Source: an uncultured Clostridia bacterium | GTDB lineage: Bacteria > Bacillota > Clostridia > TANB77 > CAG-508 | Direction: 5' to 3' | NCBI GenBank assembly: GCA_947624925.1 | Contig: CANQMG010000012.1 | Span: 1-23,439 of the forward strand | Length of the DNA: 23,439 nt | Shown here: positions 8,338 to 16,518 of the stretch, one piece after another | Layout of the letters: each line of letters begins with the position of its first letter | How positions within the stretch are numbered: the first letter of the stretch is position 1 | Program-made: the position numbers and the translations under genes | The notes under the pieces: model-generated | Told to the model about the DNA's origin: nothing | The model's database searches: none | Seen by the model: only the letters and a program-made list of their open reading frames with translations

Positions 8338-8366
8338 ATTTTATACCTTTTTATTATGAAAGTCAA
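8338..8366 (-). promoter_or_regulatory. clpB promoter
   Basis: Minus-strand TTGACT (8366-8361) and TAAAAT (8343-8338) with 17-base spacing, each one base from the sigma-A consensus. The -10 touches the outer arm of the CIRCE element, which fits HrcA-type repression. Confidence 0.8.
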
Positions 8367-8398
8367 CATTTTCTCTACAAAATTCACATTATGTTCAC

Positions 8399-8839
8399 TT
8401 AAGCTAACAATTCTTTTACAATTTCATTAATTAATTTTCCATCAGCACTTGCGCCAAATGTAGCTTTTGCAGTTTTCATTACATTTCCCATATCTTTCAT
8501 TGAAGTAGCACCTAGCTGTGTAATAATTTCTTTTAATTTTTCTGTTAATTCTTCTCTAGTTAATTGCTTTGGTAAATATTCGTTTAATATATTAATTTCT
8601 TCATTAGCTTGATTTAATAAATCTTCTCTTCCTGCTTTTTGGAAGTCTGCTATAGAATCATTTCTTTTCTTAACTTCTTTTGCAATTATTTCTAATATTC
8701 TATTGTCGTCTATTTCTATTCCACCATCTTTTTCAACTTGTAATATTGCAGCTCTTACCATTTGTATTACGTTTTTCCTTATTACATTTTTATTCTTCAT
8801 AGAATTTTTCATATCTTCTAATAATTTTTCCTTTAACAT
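8399..8839 (-). CDS. yqeY: GatB/YqeY domain-containing protein
   Basis: 146 residues, the usual length of stand-alone YqeY proteins. It starts MLKEKLLEDMKNSMKNKN, has the central RNDSIADFQKAGREDLLNQ motif and LNEYLPKQL, and ends with the compact helical domain (GNVMKTAKATFGASADGKLINEIVKELL) shared with the tail of GatB, where it contacts tRNA. The role of the stand-alone form is unclear. GGAGG lies five bases from the ATG. It ends about 30 bases before the clpB -35 box, so clpB is separately controlled. Confidence 0.92.
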   Translation of the reverse strand: MLKEKLLEDMKNSMKNKNVIRKNVIQMVRAAILQVEKDGGIEIDDNRILEIIAKEVKKRNDSIADFQKAGREDLLNQANEEINILNEYLPKQLTREELTEKLKEIITQLGATSMKDMGNVMKTAKATFGASADGKLINEIVKELLA

Positions 8840-8904
8840 AAATACCTCCTATAAAAAAATTTATTAAATAATAATTTTATTTTCAATATATCATCCTAGT
8901 GAAT

Positions 8905-8930
8905 GTAGAGGCAGGACTTGTGCCTGCCCA
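8905..8930 (-). repeat. Dispersed GGGCAGG palindrome, inverted diverged copy
   Basis: On the minus strand this is TGGGCAGGCACAAG followed by TCCTGCCTCTAC, matching the hairpin half of the 107-173 repeat with two differences, one in the loop and one next to the stem. It lies between clpX and yqeY. Confidence 0.85.
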
Positions 8931-8989
8931 ATCTTTAAAAGAATTGCTATATCTTATTTAATATCATTATAATATTTTATTCGTAATGT

Positions 8990-10312
8990 CTATGCTGTTT
9001 CTTCTTTTCTTTTTGCAACAACTTTCTTTTTTCTTATTTCAGTTTTTTCTTCTTTAATAACTTTATTTTCATTTTCTACTATTTTAGGCTTTGAATTGTT
9101 TTCAACTGTATCTTTTGTTATTATACATTTTTCAATTTTAGGATTTGAAGGTATTTCAAACATAACATCTCTCATTATATCTTCTAATATAGAACGTAAT
9201 CCTCTAGCACCTGTATTTCTTTGAATAGCTTTATCTACTATTAAATTTATTGCATCATCTTCAAATTCAAGTTCTACATTATCCATTTCAAATAATTTTT
9301 TGTATTGTTTTACTAAAGCATTTTTAGGTTCTGTAAGTATTTTTATTAAAGTTTGTCTATCTAACTCTTTTAGAGTTGTAACTATTGGTAACCTTCCCAC
9401 AAATTCTGGAATCAACCCAAACTTTAATAAATCTTGTGGCAAAAGCTGTTCATATACTTTATATTTATCTAATTTTTTCTTGCTTTCTATTTTTGCTCCA
9501 AATCCTATAGATTTTTGTCCTATTCTATCTTCTATAATTTTATCTAAGCCTTCAAAAGCTCCTCCACATATAAATAATATATTTTCTGTATTAATTTGAA
9601 GAAATTCTTGATGTGGATGCTTTCTTCCTCCTTGTGGTGGAACTGACGCAACTGTTCCTTCAATAATTTTTAATAGTGCTTGTTGAACTCCTTCTCCACT
9701 TACATCTCTTGTTATAGATGGATTTTCGGATTTTCTTGTTATTTTATCTATCTCATCTATATAAATTATACCTTTTTGAGCAAGCTCAATATCATAATCT
9801 GCAGCTTGAATAAGTTTTAGTAAAATATTTTCTACATCTTCTCCAACATATCCTGCCTCAGTAAGTGTTGTTGCATCAGCTATAGCAAATGGAACTTTTA
9901 AAATCCTAGCTAAAGTTTGAGCAAGTAATGTCTTACCACATCCAGTAGGTCCAAGCAATAATACATTACTTTTTTGTATTTCAACATCTGGATTTAAATC
10001 TTCATTATTTATTCTTTTATAATGATTGTATACTGCAACTGCTAAAGTTTTTTTAGCATTTTCTTGACCTATAACATAATTATCTAATATATTTTTTATT
10101 TCTTGTGGATTTAATAATTTTTCTTTATTATTTAATATATATCTTTCATCATCTTCTTCAAAATATTGTTCATCTATAATATTTTTACATAATTCAACAC
10201 ATTCATTACAAATGTATACACCTGGTCCAGCAATAATTTTGCTAACACTTTCTTGTGTTTTGCCACAAAACGAGCATTTAATATTTTTTGGTATATCACT
10301 TTTTTTTGCCAT
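8990..10312 (-). CDS. clpX: ATP-dependent Clp protease ATPase subunit ClpX
   Basis: 440 residues. The N-terminal zinc-binding domain has Cys13, Cys16, Cys35 and Cys38. The AAA+ core has Walker A GPTGCGKT (121-128), pore loop GYVG (154-157), Walker B YIDE (Asp186, Glu187), the RKH loop at 230-232, the ClpP-docking IGF tripeptide at 269-271 and sensor-2 GAR (368-370). ClpX unfolds tagged substrates and feeds them to ClpP. It is the last gene of tig-clpP-clpX, 35 bases after clpP, with AAGGAG ahead of the ATG. The last 35 or so residues form a Lys/Glu-rich tail beyond the conserved core, which is slightly unusual. Confidence 0.98.
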   Translation of the reverse strand: MAKKSDIPKNIKCSFCGKTQESVSKIIAGPGVYICNECVELCKNIIDEQYFEEDDERYILNNKEKLLNPQEIKNILDNYVIGQENAKKTLAVAVYNHYKRINNEDLNPDVEIQKSNVLLLGPTGCGKTLLAQTLARILKVPFAIADATTLTEAGYVGEDVENILLKLIQAADYDIELAQKGIIYIDEIDKITRKSENPSITRDVSGEGVQQALLKIIEGTVASVPPQGGRKHPHQEFLQINTENILFICGGAFEGLDKIIEDRIGQKSIGFGAKIESKKKLDKYKVYEQLLPQDLLKFGLIPEFVGRLPIVTTLKELDRQTLIKILTEPKNALVKQYKKLFEMDNVELEFEDDAINLIVDKAIQRNTGARGLRSILEDIMRDVMFEIPSNPKIEKCIITKDTVENNSKPKIVENENKVIKEEKTEIRKKKVVAKRKEETA

Positions 10313-10347
10313 TTCTATCTCCTTAAAATTTTATATATTATCATTTG

Positions 10348-10950
10348 TTATTTTCTTTCATCTAATATTCCATCTATTAATCCATATTCTAGTGCTTGTT
10401 TAGCTGTCATATAATTATCTCTTTCTGTATCTTTCTCTATTGTTTCTAAGCTTTGACCTGTTCTTTCACTTAAAAGTTTGTTTAACTTTTCTCTTGTTCT
10501 TACCATATGATCTGCATGTATTTTTATTTCTGTAGTTTGACCTGAAAGCCCTCCTCCACCAATTAATGGTTGATGTATTAAAATTTCTGCATTTGGTGTT
10601 GCAAATCTTTTTCCCTTAGTTCCAGATGCAAGTAAAACTGCACCCATACTTGCTGCTAATCCCACACATATAGTAGATACAGGGCATTTAATATAATTAA
10701 TTGTATCAACTATAGCCATACCATCAGTAATAGAACCTCCTGGGCTATTTATATATAAAGATATTTCTTTATCAGGATCTTCAGATTCTAGAAAAAGTAG
10801 CTGAGCTACTACTAAACTTGCAGAAGTAGGATTAACATCTTCTGCTAAAAAAATTATTCTATCCTTTAAAAGTCTTGAGAATATATCATATGATCTTTCT
10901 CCTTTACTTGTTTGTTCAATAACATATGGTACTAAACTATTTTCTAACAT
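10348..10950 (-). CDS. clpP: ATP-dependent Clp protease proteolytic subunit ClpP
   Basis: 200 residues with the full ClpP layout. The catalytic triad is Ser101 (in GLAASMGAVLLASG), His126 (in EILIHQPL) and Asp178 (in TERDNYM). The INSPGGS motif at 67-73 forms the oxyanion region. It makes the tetradecameric protease chamber used with ClpX, encoded next, and ClpC elsewhere. The ribosome-binding site GGAGG lies eight bases ahead of ATG. A small hairpin separates it from tig (10975-10999), so its level may be tuned separately within the operon. Confidence 0.98.
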   Translation of the reverse strand: MLENSLVPYVIEQTSKGERSYDIFSRLLKDRIIFLAEDVNPTSASLVVAQLLFLESEDPDKEISLYINSPGGSITDGMAIVDTINYIKCPVSTICVGLAASMGAVLLASGTKGKRFATPNAEILIHQPLIGGGGLSGQTTEIKIHADHMVRTREKLNKLLSERTGQSLETIEKDTERDNYMTAKQALEYGLIDGILDERK

Positions 10951-10974
10951 TTACATTACCTCCTAATTTTATAT

Positions 10975-10999
10975 AGGCAAGCTCTATTTTGGCCTGCCT
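10975..10999 (-). other. Intercistronic hairpin between tig and clpP
   Basis: An 8-bp stem (AGGCAAGC at 10975-10982 against GCCTGCCT at 10992-10999, with one G-U pair on the minus strand) around a 9-base loop. No T-run follows, so it is not a terminator. It may be a processing or stability element, or a decayed relic of the dispersed GGCAGG palindrome. Confidence 0.5.
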
Positions 11000-11011
11000 T
11001 TATGTTTATTT

Positions 11012-12295
11012 CTATTTTATTTTTGCATTAGATACTATAAATTCTACTACTTTTTCATTTTTTATACTATCTTCTACATATTTAACAAATTGTTCGTTAT
11101 TCTTTAACTCGTCTTCAGTTTTTCCATAAGTTGTAGCCATTTCTTTTATTTTACTATTAACTTCATCTTCTGTAGGAACAATATTTTCTTCTTTTATAAT
11201 TGCTTCTAAAGCTAATCTTGTTTTTACAGAAGTAGTTGCTTGTTCTTCATTTTCCTTTTTGAATTCATCCATAGTTTTATTAATCATTTTTAAATATTGG
11301 TCAAATTTCATTCCTTGATACATTAATCTTGTTTCTATATCCTTAACCATATTATCTAGTTCTGTTTCTATCATACCAGATGGTATTTCTACTGTAACAG
11401 CATCTGTAACAGCTTTAATTGCTGCCTCTTCTGTTTCATATTTAGCTCTATTTTTATTTTCTTCTTCTAATTTTTCTTTAATACTATTTTTTAATTCGTC
11501 AAGAGTATCAAATTCACTTGCATCTTTTGCAAAGTCATCATTTAATTCTGGAAGTTCTTTTTTCTTTATTTCATGTAACTTTATTTTAAATACAGCATCT
11601 TTACCTTTTAGTTCTTCTGAAAAATACTCTTCTGGGAATTTTACATTAATATCTTTTTCTTCTCCTGTTTTCATTCCTATAATTTGTTCTTCAAAACCTG
11701 GTATAAATGTATTACTTCCTATTGTTAACTCATGGTTTTCTGCTTTACCACCTTCAAATGCTTTGCCATCTACAAATCCTTCAAAATCAATAACAGTTAT
11801 ATCTCCATTTTCTACTGGTCTATCTTCTACTGCAACTAATCTTGAATTTCTATCTTGCATATGTCCTAATTCATGATTAATATCTTCATCAGATACATTA
11901 TACTCAACTTTATCTAATTGTATACCTTTATATTTTCCTAATTTTACTTCTGGCTTAGTTTGTACAACTGCTGTAAATATTAAATCTTGTCCTTTTCCAA
12001 TTTGTGTAACTTCTATATCTGGCTTGCTAACAGCCTCTATATTGTTTTCTTTTAACTCTCTTTCGTATTCTTCAGGTACAACTTCATTAAAAGCATCTTC
12101 ATAGAAAATTTCTTTTCCATAGTATTTTTCAACTATTTGCATAGGTGCTTTTCCCTTTCTGAAACCTGGAATATTAAAATATTTAGCACTTTTTGAATAT
12201 ACTGATTTTATAGCATTATCAAATTTTTCTGCTTCAATTTTAAATTCTAATTTTAACTCATTGTTTTTTTCTGTCTTTTCAACTTTAATACTCAT
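11012..12295 (-). CDS. tig: Trigger factor, ribosome-associated chaperone and peptidyl-prolyl isomerase
   Basis: 427 residues, the typical length. The ribosome-docking signature GFRKGKAP is at 44-51 in the N domain (1-110). The FKBP-type PPIase domain (about 155-240) contains GDITVIDFEGFVDGKAFEGG and the EEDINVKFPEEY stretch. The rest is the long helical chaperone cradle. It binds the L23 region at the peptide exit tunnel and shields nascent chains. It is the first gene of the tig-clpP-clpX operon, so folding and degradation functions are co-expressed. AAAGGATGA precedes the ATG, and a good promoter lies about 40 bases further upstream. Confidence 0.98.
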   Translation of the reverse strand: MSIKVEKTEKNNELKLEFKIEAEKFDNAIKSVYSKSAKYFNIPGFRKGKAPMQIVEKYYGKEIFYEDAFNEVVPEEYERELKENNIEAVSKPDIEVTQIGKGQDLIFTAVVQTKPEVKLGKYKGIQLDKVEYNVSDEDINHELGHMQDRNSRLVAVEDRPVENGDITVIDFEGFVDGKAFEGGKAENHELTIGSNTFIPGFEEQIIGMKTGEEKDINVKFPEEYFSEELKGKDAVFKIKLHEIKKKELPELNDDFAKDASEFDTLDELKNSIKEKLEEENKNRAKYETEEAAIKAVTDAVTVEIPSGMIETELDNMVKDIETRLMYQGMKFDQYLKMINKTMDEFKKENEEQATTSVKTRLALEAIIKEENIVPTEDEVNSKIKEMATTYGKTEDELKNNEQFVKYVEDSIKNEKVVEFIVSNAKIK

Positions 12296-12333
12296 TTAAT
12301 TCATCCTTTCGATTTTATAATTATAGCTTTTAT

Positions 12334-12361
12334 ATTATATCACGTTATTTACATTTTTCAA
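12334..12361 (-). promoter_or_regulatory. tig-clpP-clpX promoter with extended -10
   Basis: On the minus strand, TTGAAA (12361-12356), a 16-base spacer, then TATAAT (12339-12334) preceded by TG one base away, giving a TGnTATAAT extended -10. It sits about 40 bases upstream of the trigger factor ATG. I see no CIRCE or CtsR-like operator next to it. Confidence 0.75.
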
Positions 12362-12399
12362 GTATTTTATTTCAAAAAGTAGACAAAGCAATGAAAAAT

Positions 12400-12422
12400 A
12401 GAGGAAAATTATATTTTCCTCT
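12400..12422. terminator. Bidirectional-looking terminator between topA and tig
   Basis: A perfect 9-bp stem AGAGGAAAA / TTTTCCTCT around TTATA. On the minus strand it is followed by ATTTTTC. It lies in the 338-base gap between topA and tig, downstream of topA and just before the tig promoter, so it most probably ends topA transcription. The stem is A/T-rich, which lowers certainty. The rest of this gap holds only the dispersed repeat at 12538-12567. Confidence 0.6.
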
Positions 12423-12537
12423 TTTAAATTTATTATATTAATTAAATCTATAAAAATTTAAATTTTAATAACAATTTATAATTTAATATTTTTTAAAATA
12501 AAATTTTATGGTTTAACAATCTGGGTAATTTTTTTGA

Positions 12538-12567
12538 GCCTGGGCAGGCACAAGACCTGCCCCTACG
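12538..12567 (+). repeat. Dispersed GGGCAGG palindrome, further copy
   Basis: Thirty bases identical to the hairpin half of the 67-bp repeats at 107-173 and 219-285 (GGGCAGG, 7-base loop, CCTGCCC, CTACG), but without the CGTAG outer arm. It lies about 70 bases beyond the end of topA. Confidence 0.93.
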
Positions 12568-12633
12568 TATTTTTAATATTTCTATGTGTTTTATGGAAAT
12601 AAAAATTCTTATTATTCTATTTTTTAAATTTAT

Positions 12634-14622
12634 TTATATATTTTTTTCCTTCTTAGGTTTATTCCATGATATATAATCACATGATGTGGGATTATTCTCA
12701 CATATATAATAATTTCTTCTTTTTTTAGATTTTTTTACTTGTATTTTTCCACCACATTTTGGACATGGTACATCAATCGTATTTATAATAGGTTTTGTAT
12801 TTTTGCATTCTGGGTATCCTGGGCAGGCTAAAAATTTTCCAAATCTTCCATATTTAACTACCATCATTCTTCCACATTTATCACAAGGTACGTCTGATAC
12901 TTCTTCTTCTAATTCAACATGTTCTAATTCTTTCTCAACTTTTTCTAGTGTTTTTGAAAATGGATTATAAAATTCATTTAAAACTTTTTTCCATTCTAAT
13001 TTTCCTTCAGCCACATCATCAAATTCTGATTCCATTTGAGCTGTAAATTCTTCGTTTACTATATCTGAAAAATTCTCTATTAATAATTTATTTACAACTT
13101 TTCCTAAATCTGTTGGAATTAGTTGTTTTTGATTTTTTTCTATATATCTTCTTTCTAATATTGTAGTAATTGTAGGAGAATACGTACTAGGTCTTCCTAT
13201 TCCTTTTTCTTCTAATGCTTTTACAAGGCTTGCCTCTGTAAATCTTGCCGGTGGTTGTGTAAAGCTTTGTACTGTATTTATTTTTATTTTATTTAATTCT
13301 TCATTTGCTTCTAATTCTGGTATTTTAGTATTTTTATCTTTTTCTTCATCTTCATTATCCCCAGATTCTACATATAAAACCATAAATCCCTTAAATTTTA
13401 GTGTTTGTCCGCTTGCTCTAAAATTATACTTATTAGCTTCAATTTCAATAGATGTTGTGTTATATATAGCTTGTGACATTTGGCTTGCAAGAAATCTATT
13501 ATATATTAATTTATATAATTTATATTGATCATTGGTAAGATCTTGTTTTATTTGGTCTGGATTTAAATCAATATTTGTTGGTCTTATTGCCTCATGAGCA
13601 TCTTGAGCATCTTGTTTAGTTTTATAATATCTATTTTCATAATATTCTTCTCCATAAGTATGCTCTATTTCTTTTTTTGCAGCAGCTCTTGCAACTTCAG
13701 ATATTCTAGTAGAATCTGTTCTCATATATGTTATTAAACCAATGTGACCTCTATCAGATATTTTTACCCCCTCATAAAGTCCTTGCGCTACAGACATTGT
13801 CTTTTTTAATGTAAATCCTAATTTTCTTGATGCCTCCTGTTGCATTGTACTTGTTGTGAAAGGTGGAGCTGGTGTTCTTTTTTTTGTTCCATTTTTTACA
13901 TCTTTTACAAAATATTTAGCATTTTCTATTTCTTTTAATACATTATCTACTTCTTCTTTATTTTTTAATTCTATCTTCTTATTTTCTTTGCCATATAACT
14001 GTGCTTCAAATTCCTTTTTTTCCTTATTTGATAAAATAGCATATATATTCCAGTATTCTTCAGGAATAAAATTTTCTATTTCATTTTCCCTATCTACAAT
14101 AAGCTTTACAGCTACAGATTGTACCCTTCCAGCAGATAGCCCCTTTCTAACTTTTTTCCATAGAAGTGGACTAATTTTATATCCAACTATTCTATCTAAT
14201 ACACGTCTTGCTTGCTGAGCATCTATTAAATTTTTATCTAAATTTCTAGGCTCTTTTATTGCTTTTTTTACAGCATCTTTTGTAATTTCATTAAATGTTA
14301 CTCTACATTTTTCATCTTCTGATATTTCTAATATATGAGCTAGATGCCATGCTATTGCTTCTCCTTCACGGTCAGGGTCAGTTGCAAGGTACACTATTTT
14401 TGAATTTTTAGCATCCTTTTTTAGAGATTTTATTAGGTCACCTTTTCCTCTAATATTAATATATTCTGGTTCAAAATTATTTTCAATGTTAACTCCTAAT
14501 TTTGACTTTGGTAAATCTCTTATATGACCCATTGAAGCAACCACCTTAGTATTTCCACCTATAAATTTTTTTATAGTATTGGCTTTTGCTGGTGATTCCA
14601 CAATAATTAATTTATCTGACAT
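12634..14622 (-). CDS. topA: DNA topoisomerase I (type IA)
   Basis: 662 residues. The TOPRIM domain begins IIVESPAKANTIKKF with Glu9 and carries TDPDREGEAIAWH (81-93) with Asp82 and Asp84. The catalytic tyrosine is Tyr299 in GLITYMRTDSTR. Near the C-terminus are two four-cysteine zinc ribbons: Cys580/583/600/606 and Cys620/623/641/648. The enzyme relaxes negative supercoils by single-strand passage. In B. subtilis topA also lies in a conserved chromosomal block, but here it stands alone between a small DUF6514-like gene and tig. The ATG has AGGAGGG upstream and its own probable promoter. Confidence 0.98.
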   Translation of the reverse strand: MSDKLIIVESPAKANTIKKFIGGNTKVVASMGHIRDLPKSKLGVNIENNFEPEYINIRGKGDLIKSLKKDAKNSKIVYLATDPDREGEAIAWHLAHILEISEDEKCRVTFNEITKDAVKKAIKEPRNLDKNLIDAQQARRVLDRIVGYKISPLLWKKVRKGLSAGRVQSVAVKLIVDRENEIENFIPEEYWNIYAILSNKEKKEFEAQLYGKENKKIELKNKEEVDNVLKEIENAKYFVKDVKNGTKKRTPAPPFTTSTMQQEASRKLGFTLKKTMSVAQGLYEGVKISDRGHIGLITYMRTDSTRISEVARAAAKKEIEHTYGEEYYENRYYKTKQDAQDAHEAIRPTNIDLNPDQIKQDLTNDQYKLYKLIYNRFLASQMSQAIYNTTSIEIEANKYNFRASGQTLKFKGFMVLYVESGDNEDEEKDKNTKIPELEANEELNKIKINTVQSFTQPPARFTEASLVKALEEKGIGRPSTYSPTITTILERRYIEKNQKQLIPTDLGKVVNKLLIENFSDIVNEEFTAQMESEFDDVAEGKLEWKKVLNEFYNPFSKTLEKVEKELEHVELEEEVSDVPCDKCGRMMVVKYGRFGKFLACPGYPECKNTKPIINTIDVPCPKCGGKIQVKKSKKRRNYYICENNPTSCDYISWNKPKKEKNI

Positions 14623-14652
14623 TCGTAACCCTCCTATTGTTTTTGTTTAACT

Positions 14653-14681
14653 ATTTTATACTATATAAATAAAAGTTGCAA
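14653..14681 (-). promoter_or_regulatory. Probable topA promoter
   Basis: Minus-strand TTGCAA (14681-14676) and TAAAAT (14658-14653) with a 17-base spacer, about 30 bases ahead of the topA ATG. The -10 hexamer is the same as that of clpB. Confidence 0.5.
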
Positions 14682-14745
14682 TAATAAAATATCATTTTAT
14701 TTATTTTTTTCATCCTTAAAATGCAACATATTTTACAAAAATATA

Positions 14746-14812
14746 GCTATCTAAAATATAATAAACCATTTTTAATTAAATATCAAAATAAATTTATTAT
14801 TTTTTAGATAGC
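14746..14812 (-). terminator. Long inverted repeat after the DUF6514-like gene, probable terminator
   Basis: Twenty-base arms (14746-14765 and 14793-14812) with a single mismatch, starting GCTATCTAAAA and closing TTTTAGATAGC, around a 27-base loop. It begins 14 bases beyond the stop codon of the small gene, and on the minus strand the stem is followed by TATATTTTTG. That position supports termination, although the loop is longer and the stem more A/T-rich than usual. Confidence 0.6.
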
Positions 14813-14825
14813 CTTCCCATTTTTA

Positions 14826-15137
14826 CTAACACTTATTATAAAAATAATCGTCTATTATGTATTGTGCTGCTACAGGTGTTACTTTGTTATTTTTCATTAA
14901 ATTTAATACTTCTTTTAATTGTTTTTCACTTTGTGTTATATTGCATAATTCTATAGATTCAATTTTTACTTCTTCTGCATATTCAGTTTTTATTATTTCT
15001 ATACCATAAAATACTTTACTTATATTTTCTTCATTTTCACTTTGGATTTTGTAATATTCTAATTTTACCGGATAATTTTTACCAATTTCATTTAGTTCAT
15101 CTTTATTCATAAAAGTGCCTGCATAAAAGCATTTCAT
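14826..15137 (-). CDS. Small hypothetical protein, DUF6514-like
   Basis: 103 residues beginning MKCFYAGTFMNKDELNEIG. A central beta-rich segment carries FYGIEIIKTEYAEE, and the C-terminal helical part ends in NNKVTPVAAQYIIDDYFYN. The pattern 'YGIEI...E...VTP' resembles the DUF6514 family of small clostridial proteins; this is a recollection of the family, not a search result. There is no signal peptide or membrane helix. AAAGGGGAG lies just before the ATG. It is a single-gene unit with its own promoter and terminator, and its leader contains a terminator-like hairpin. Confidence 0.65.
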   Translation of the reverse strand: MKCFYAGTFMNKDELNEIGKNYPVKLEYYKIQSENEENISKVFYGIEIIKTEYAEEVKIESIELCNITQSEKQLKEVLNLMKNNKVTPVAAQYIIDDYFYNKC

Positions 15138-15167
15138 CCAAACTCCCCTTTCTTATATTTAGCATAA

Positions 15168-15193
15168 AAAAGAGGTATATGAATACATCTTTT
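15168..15193 (-). promoter_or_regulatory. Terminator-like leader hairpin upstream of the DUF6514-like gene
   Basis: Arms 15168-15178 and 15183-15193 pair over 11 bp with one mismatch and a 4-base loop. On the minus strand the hairpin ends in a run of six T, like an intrinsic terminator. It lies about 30 bases upstream of the start codon and downstream of the probable promoter, so it may act as an attenuator. I saw no recognisable riboswitch core in front of it. Confidence 0.45.
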
Positions 15194-15217
15194 CTATTTT
15201 AAACAGCTATACTCATC

Positions 15218-15246
15218 ACTATACATCATCTTTTACAATTGGGCAA
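15218..15246 (-). promoter_or_regulatory. Possible promoter of the DUF6514-like gene
   Basis: Minus-strand TTGCCC (15246-15241), a 17-base spacer, then TATAGT (15223-15218). The -10 matches 5 of 6 consensus bases but the -35 only 4 of 6. It places the transcript start about 70 bases ahead of the start codon. Confidence 0.4.
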
Positions 15247-15292
15247 CTACTTTTATGCGCATCATTCGACATATTATGGCTATATGTAATAC

Positions 15293-15335
15293 AAAAATGC
15301 AAGAACTTTCAAAATAACTGAATATTCTTGCATTT
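15293..15335 (-). terminator. Intrinsic terminator after murG
   Basis: An 11-bp perfect stem (15295-15305 with 15325-15335, core ATGCAAGAA / TTCTTGCAT) followed on the minus strand by TTTTTG. It begins about 30 bases after the murG stop and closes the murE-mraY-ftsW-murG unit. Confidence 0.8.
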
Positions 15336-15363
15336 GTAATTAAACTTTAAAATACTAGTAATA

Positions 15364-16479
15364 TTAATGTAATAATTTTTCTATTTCCTTATATATTTTG
15401 TCTTGAACATCTTTTTGTGCTACAATACCACTTTTCTGGCTCATACTTTTTAACATATCCTTATCTGTTATTAATTCTGTTATAAATTTATTTAAATTAA
15501 TACTCTCCAGTTCTTTATTTAAAATCATCTTTGCTGCACCAATGTTAACTAAAACTTTCGCATTATATTCTTGATGATTTTCTGATACATTTGGAAGAGG
15601 TATAAATATAGCAGGTTTTTCTACGGTTGATACTTCTGTAATTGTCATTGCACCACTTCTACACATAACCAAATCACAAATATTTAACATTTCTTCCATA
15701 TTATATATATATGGAAAAATTTTTACATCTTTAATATTATCTATATTAATATTTTCTGTTTCTAATTCCACTTTTATAGCATCATATTGATTAGGCCCTG
15801 TAGCCCATATTATTTGATACTGCAAATCATATTTATTTTTAATAATATTTAAAATTGCATCATTTATAGCCTTAGCACCCTGGCTACCTCCAAATACTAA
15901 AAGTACAGGCTTTGTACCTTTTAAACCTATATTACTTAATATCTGTTGTTTTTGTTTATCAGATATATATTGTTTTTTTGTTTTTACAGGTGTGCCAGTT
16001 AAAACAATATTTTTAGCATTTTTTATTCTATTTCTTGCCTCCTCAAAACCTATTAATATTGTATCTGTTTTTTTAGCTAATAATTTAACAGCTTTTCCAG
16101 GAAATGCATTACTCTCATGTAACATAGTTGGTATTTTTAATTTATGTGCTGCAGTTATTACTGCTCCACAAATATATCCTCCTGTACCAATTACAATATC
16201 TGGTTTAAAATCTTTTATGATTTTTTTTGCCTGACCAAATCCTTTTATGGTTTTTGTCATCTTTTTTATATTATCTATGTTTATTTTTTTGCTAAGTCCA
16301 TATGCATCTATTGTTTTTAATTCATAACCTGCTCTTGGTACTAAATCATTTTCTAGCCCTCTTGTTGTACCAATAAATATTATTTTAGAATTTGGTTGTT
16401 CTTCCTTTATTTTGTTTGCTATTGCAATTGCTGGATTTATATGTCCTCCTGTTCCAGCAGCAGCTATTACTACTCTCAT
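15364..16479 (-). CDS. murG: UDP-GlcNAc:MurNAc-pentapeptide-PP-undecaprenol GlcNAc transferase MurG
   Basis: 371 residues, a GT-B glycosyltransferase. Motifs are GTGGHINPA (9-17), HESNAFPG (121-128), GGSQGA (197-202) and, in the C-terminal domain, the TEVSTVEKPAIFIPLP and ENHQEYNA stretches that hold UDP-GlcNAc. It converts lipid I to lipid II at the inner face of the membrane, using the product of MraY encoded two genes upstream. It follows ftsW/spoVE after 39 bases with an AAAGGAA ribosome-binding site. It is the last gene of the block; the murB and divIB/ftsQ genes often found next are absent and a terminator follows. Confidence 0.97.
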   Translation of the reverse strand: MRVVIAAAGTGGHINPAIAIANKIKEEQPNSKIIFIGTTRGLENDLVPRAGYELKTIDAYGLSKKINIDNIKKMTKTIKGFGQAKKIIKDFKPDIVIGTGGYICGAVITAAHKLKIPTMLHESNAFPGKAVKLLAKKTDTILIGFEEARNRIKNAKNIVLTGTPVKTKKQYISDKQKQQILSNIGLKGTKPVLLVFGGSQGAKAINDAILNIIKNKYDLQYQIIWATGPNQYDAIKVELETENINIDNIKDVKIFPYIYNMEEMLNICDLVMCRSGAMTITEVSTVEKPAIFIPLPNVSENHQEYNAKVLVNIGAAKMILNKELESINLNKFITELITDKDMLKSMSQKSGIVAQKDVQDKIYKEIEKLLH

Positions 16480-16518
16480 ATTATTCCTTTCTCTTATAAT
16501 TTATATATTTTTTAAACC

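Noticed and set aside
942..9599. Many plus-strand open frames of 60-120 codons, for example 1643-2008, 4085-4345, 7816-8169 and 9300-9599
   Set aside because: They run antisense to well-supported genes, are rich in Phe/Leu/Ser/Ile as expected from the complement of Lys/Glu/Asn-rich proteins, and show no family pattern.
15138..15290. T-box or known riboswitch ahead of the DUF6514-like gene
   Set aside because: The leader is too short, has no T-box or riboswitch core that I recognise, and holds only one simple hairpin.
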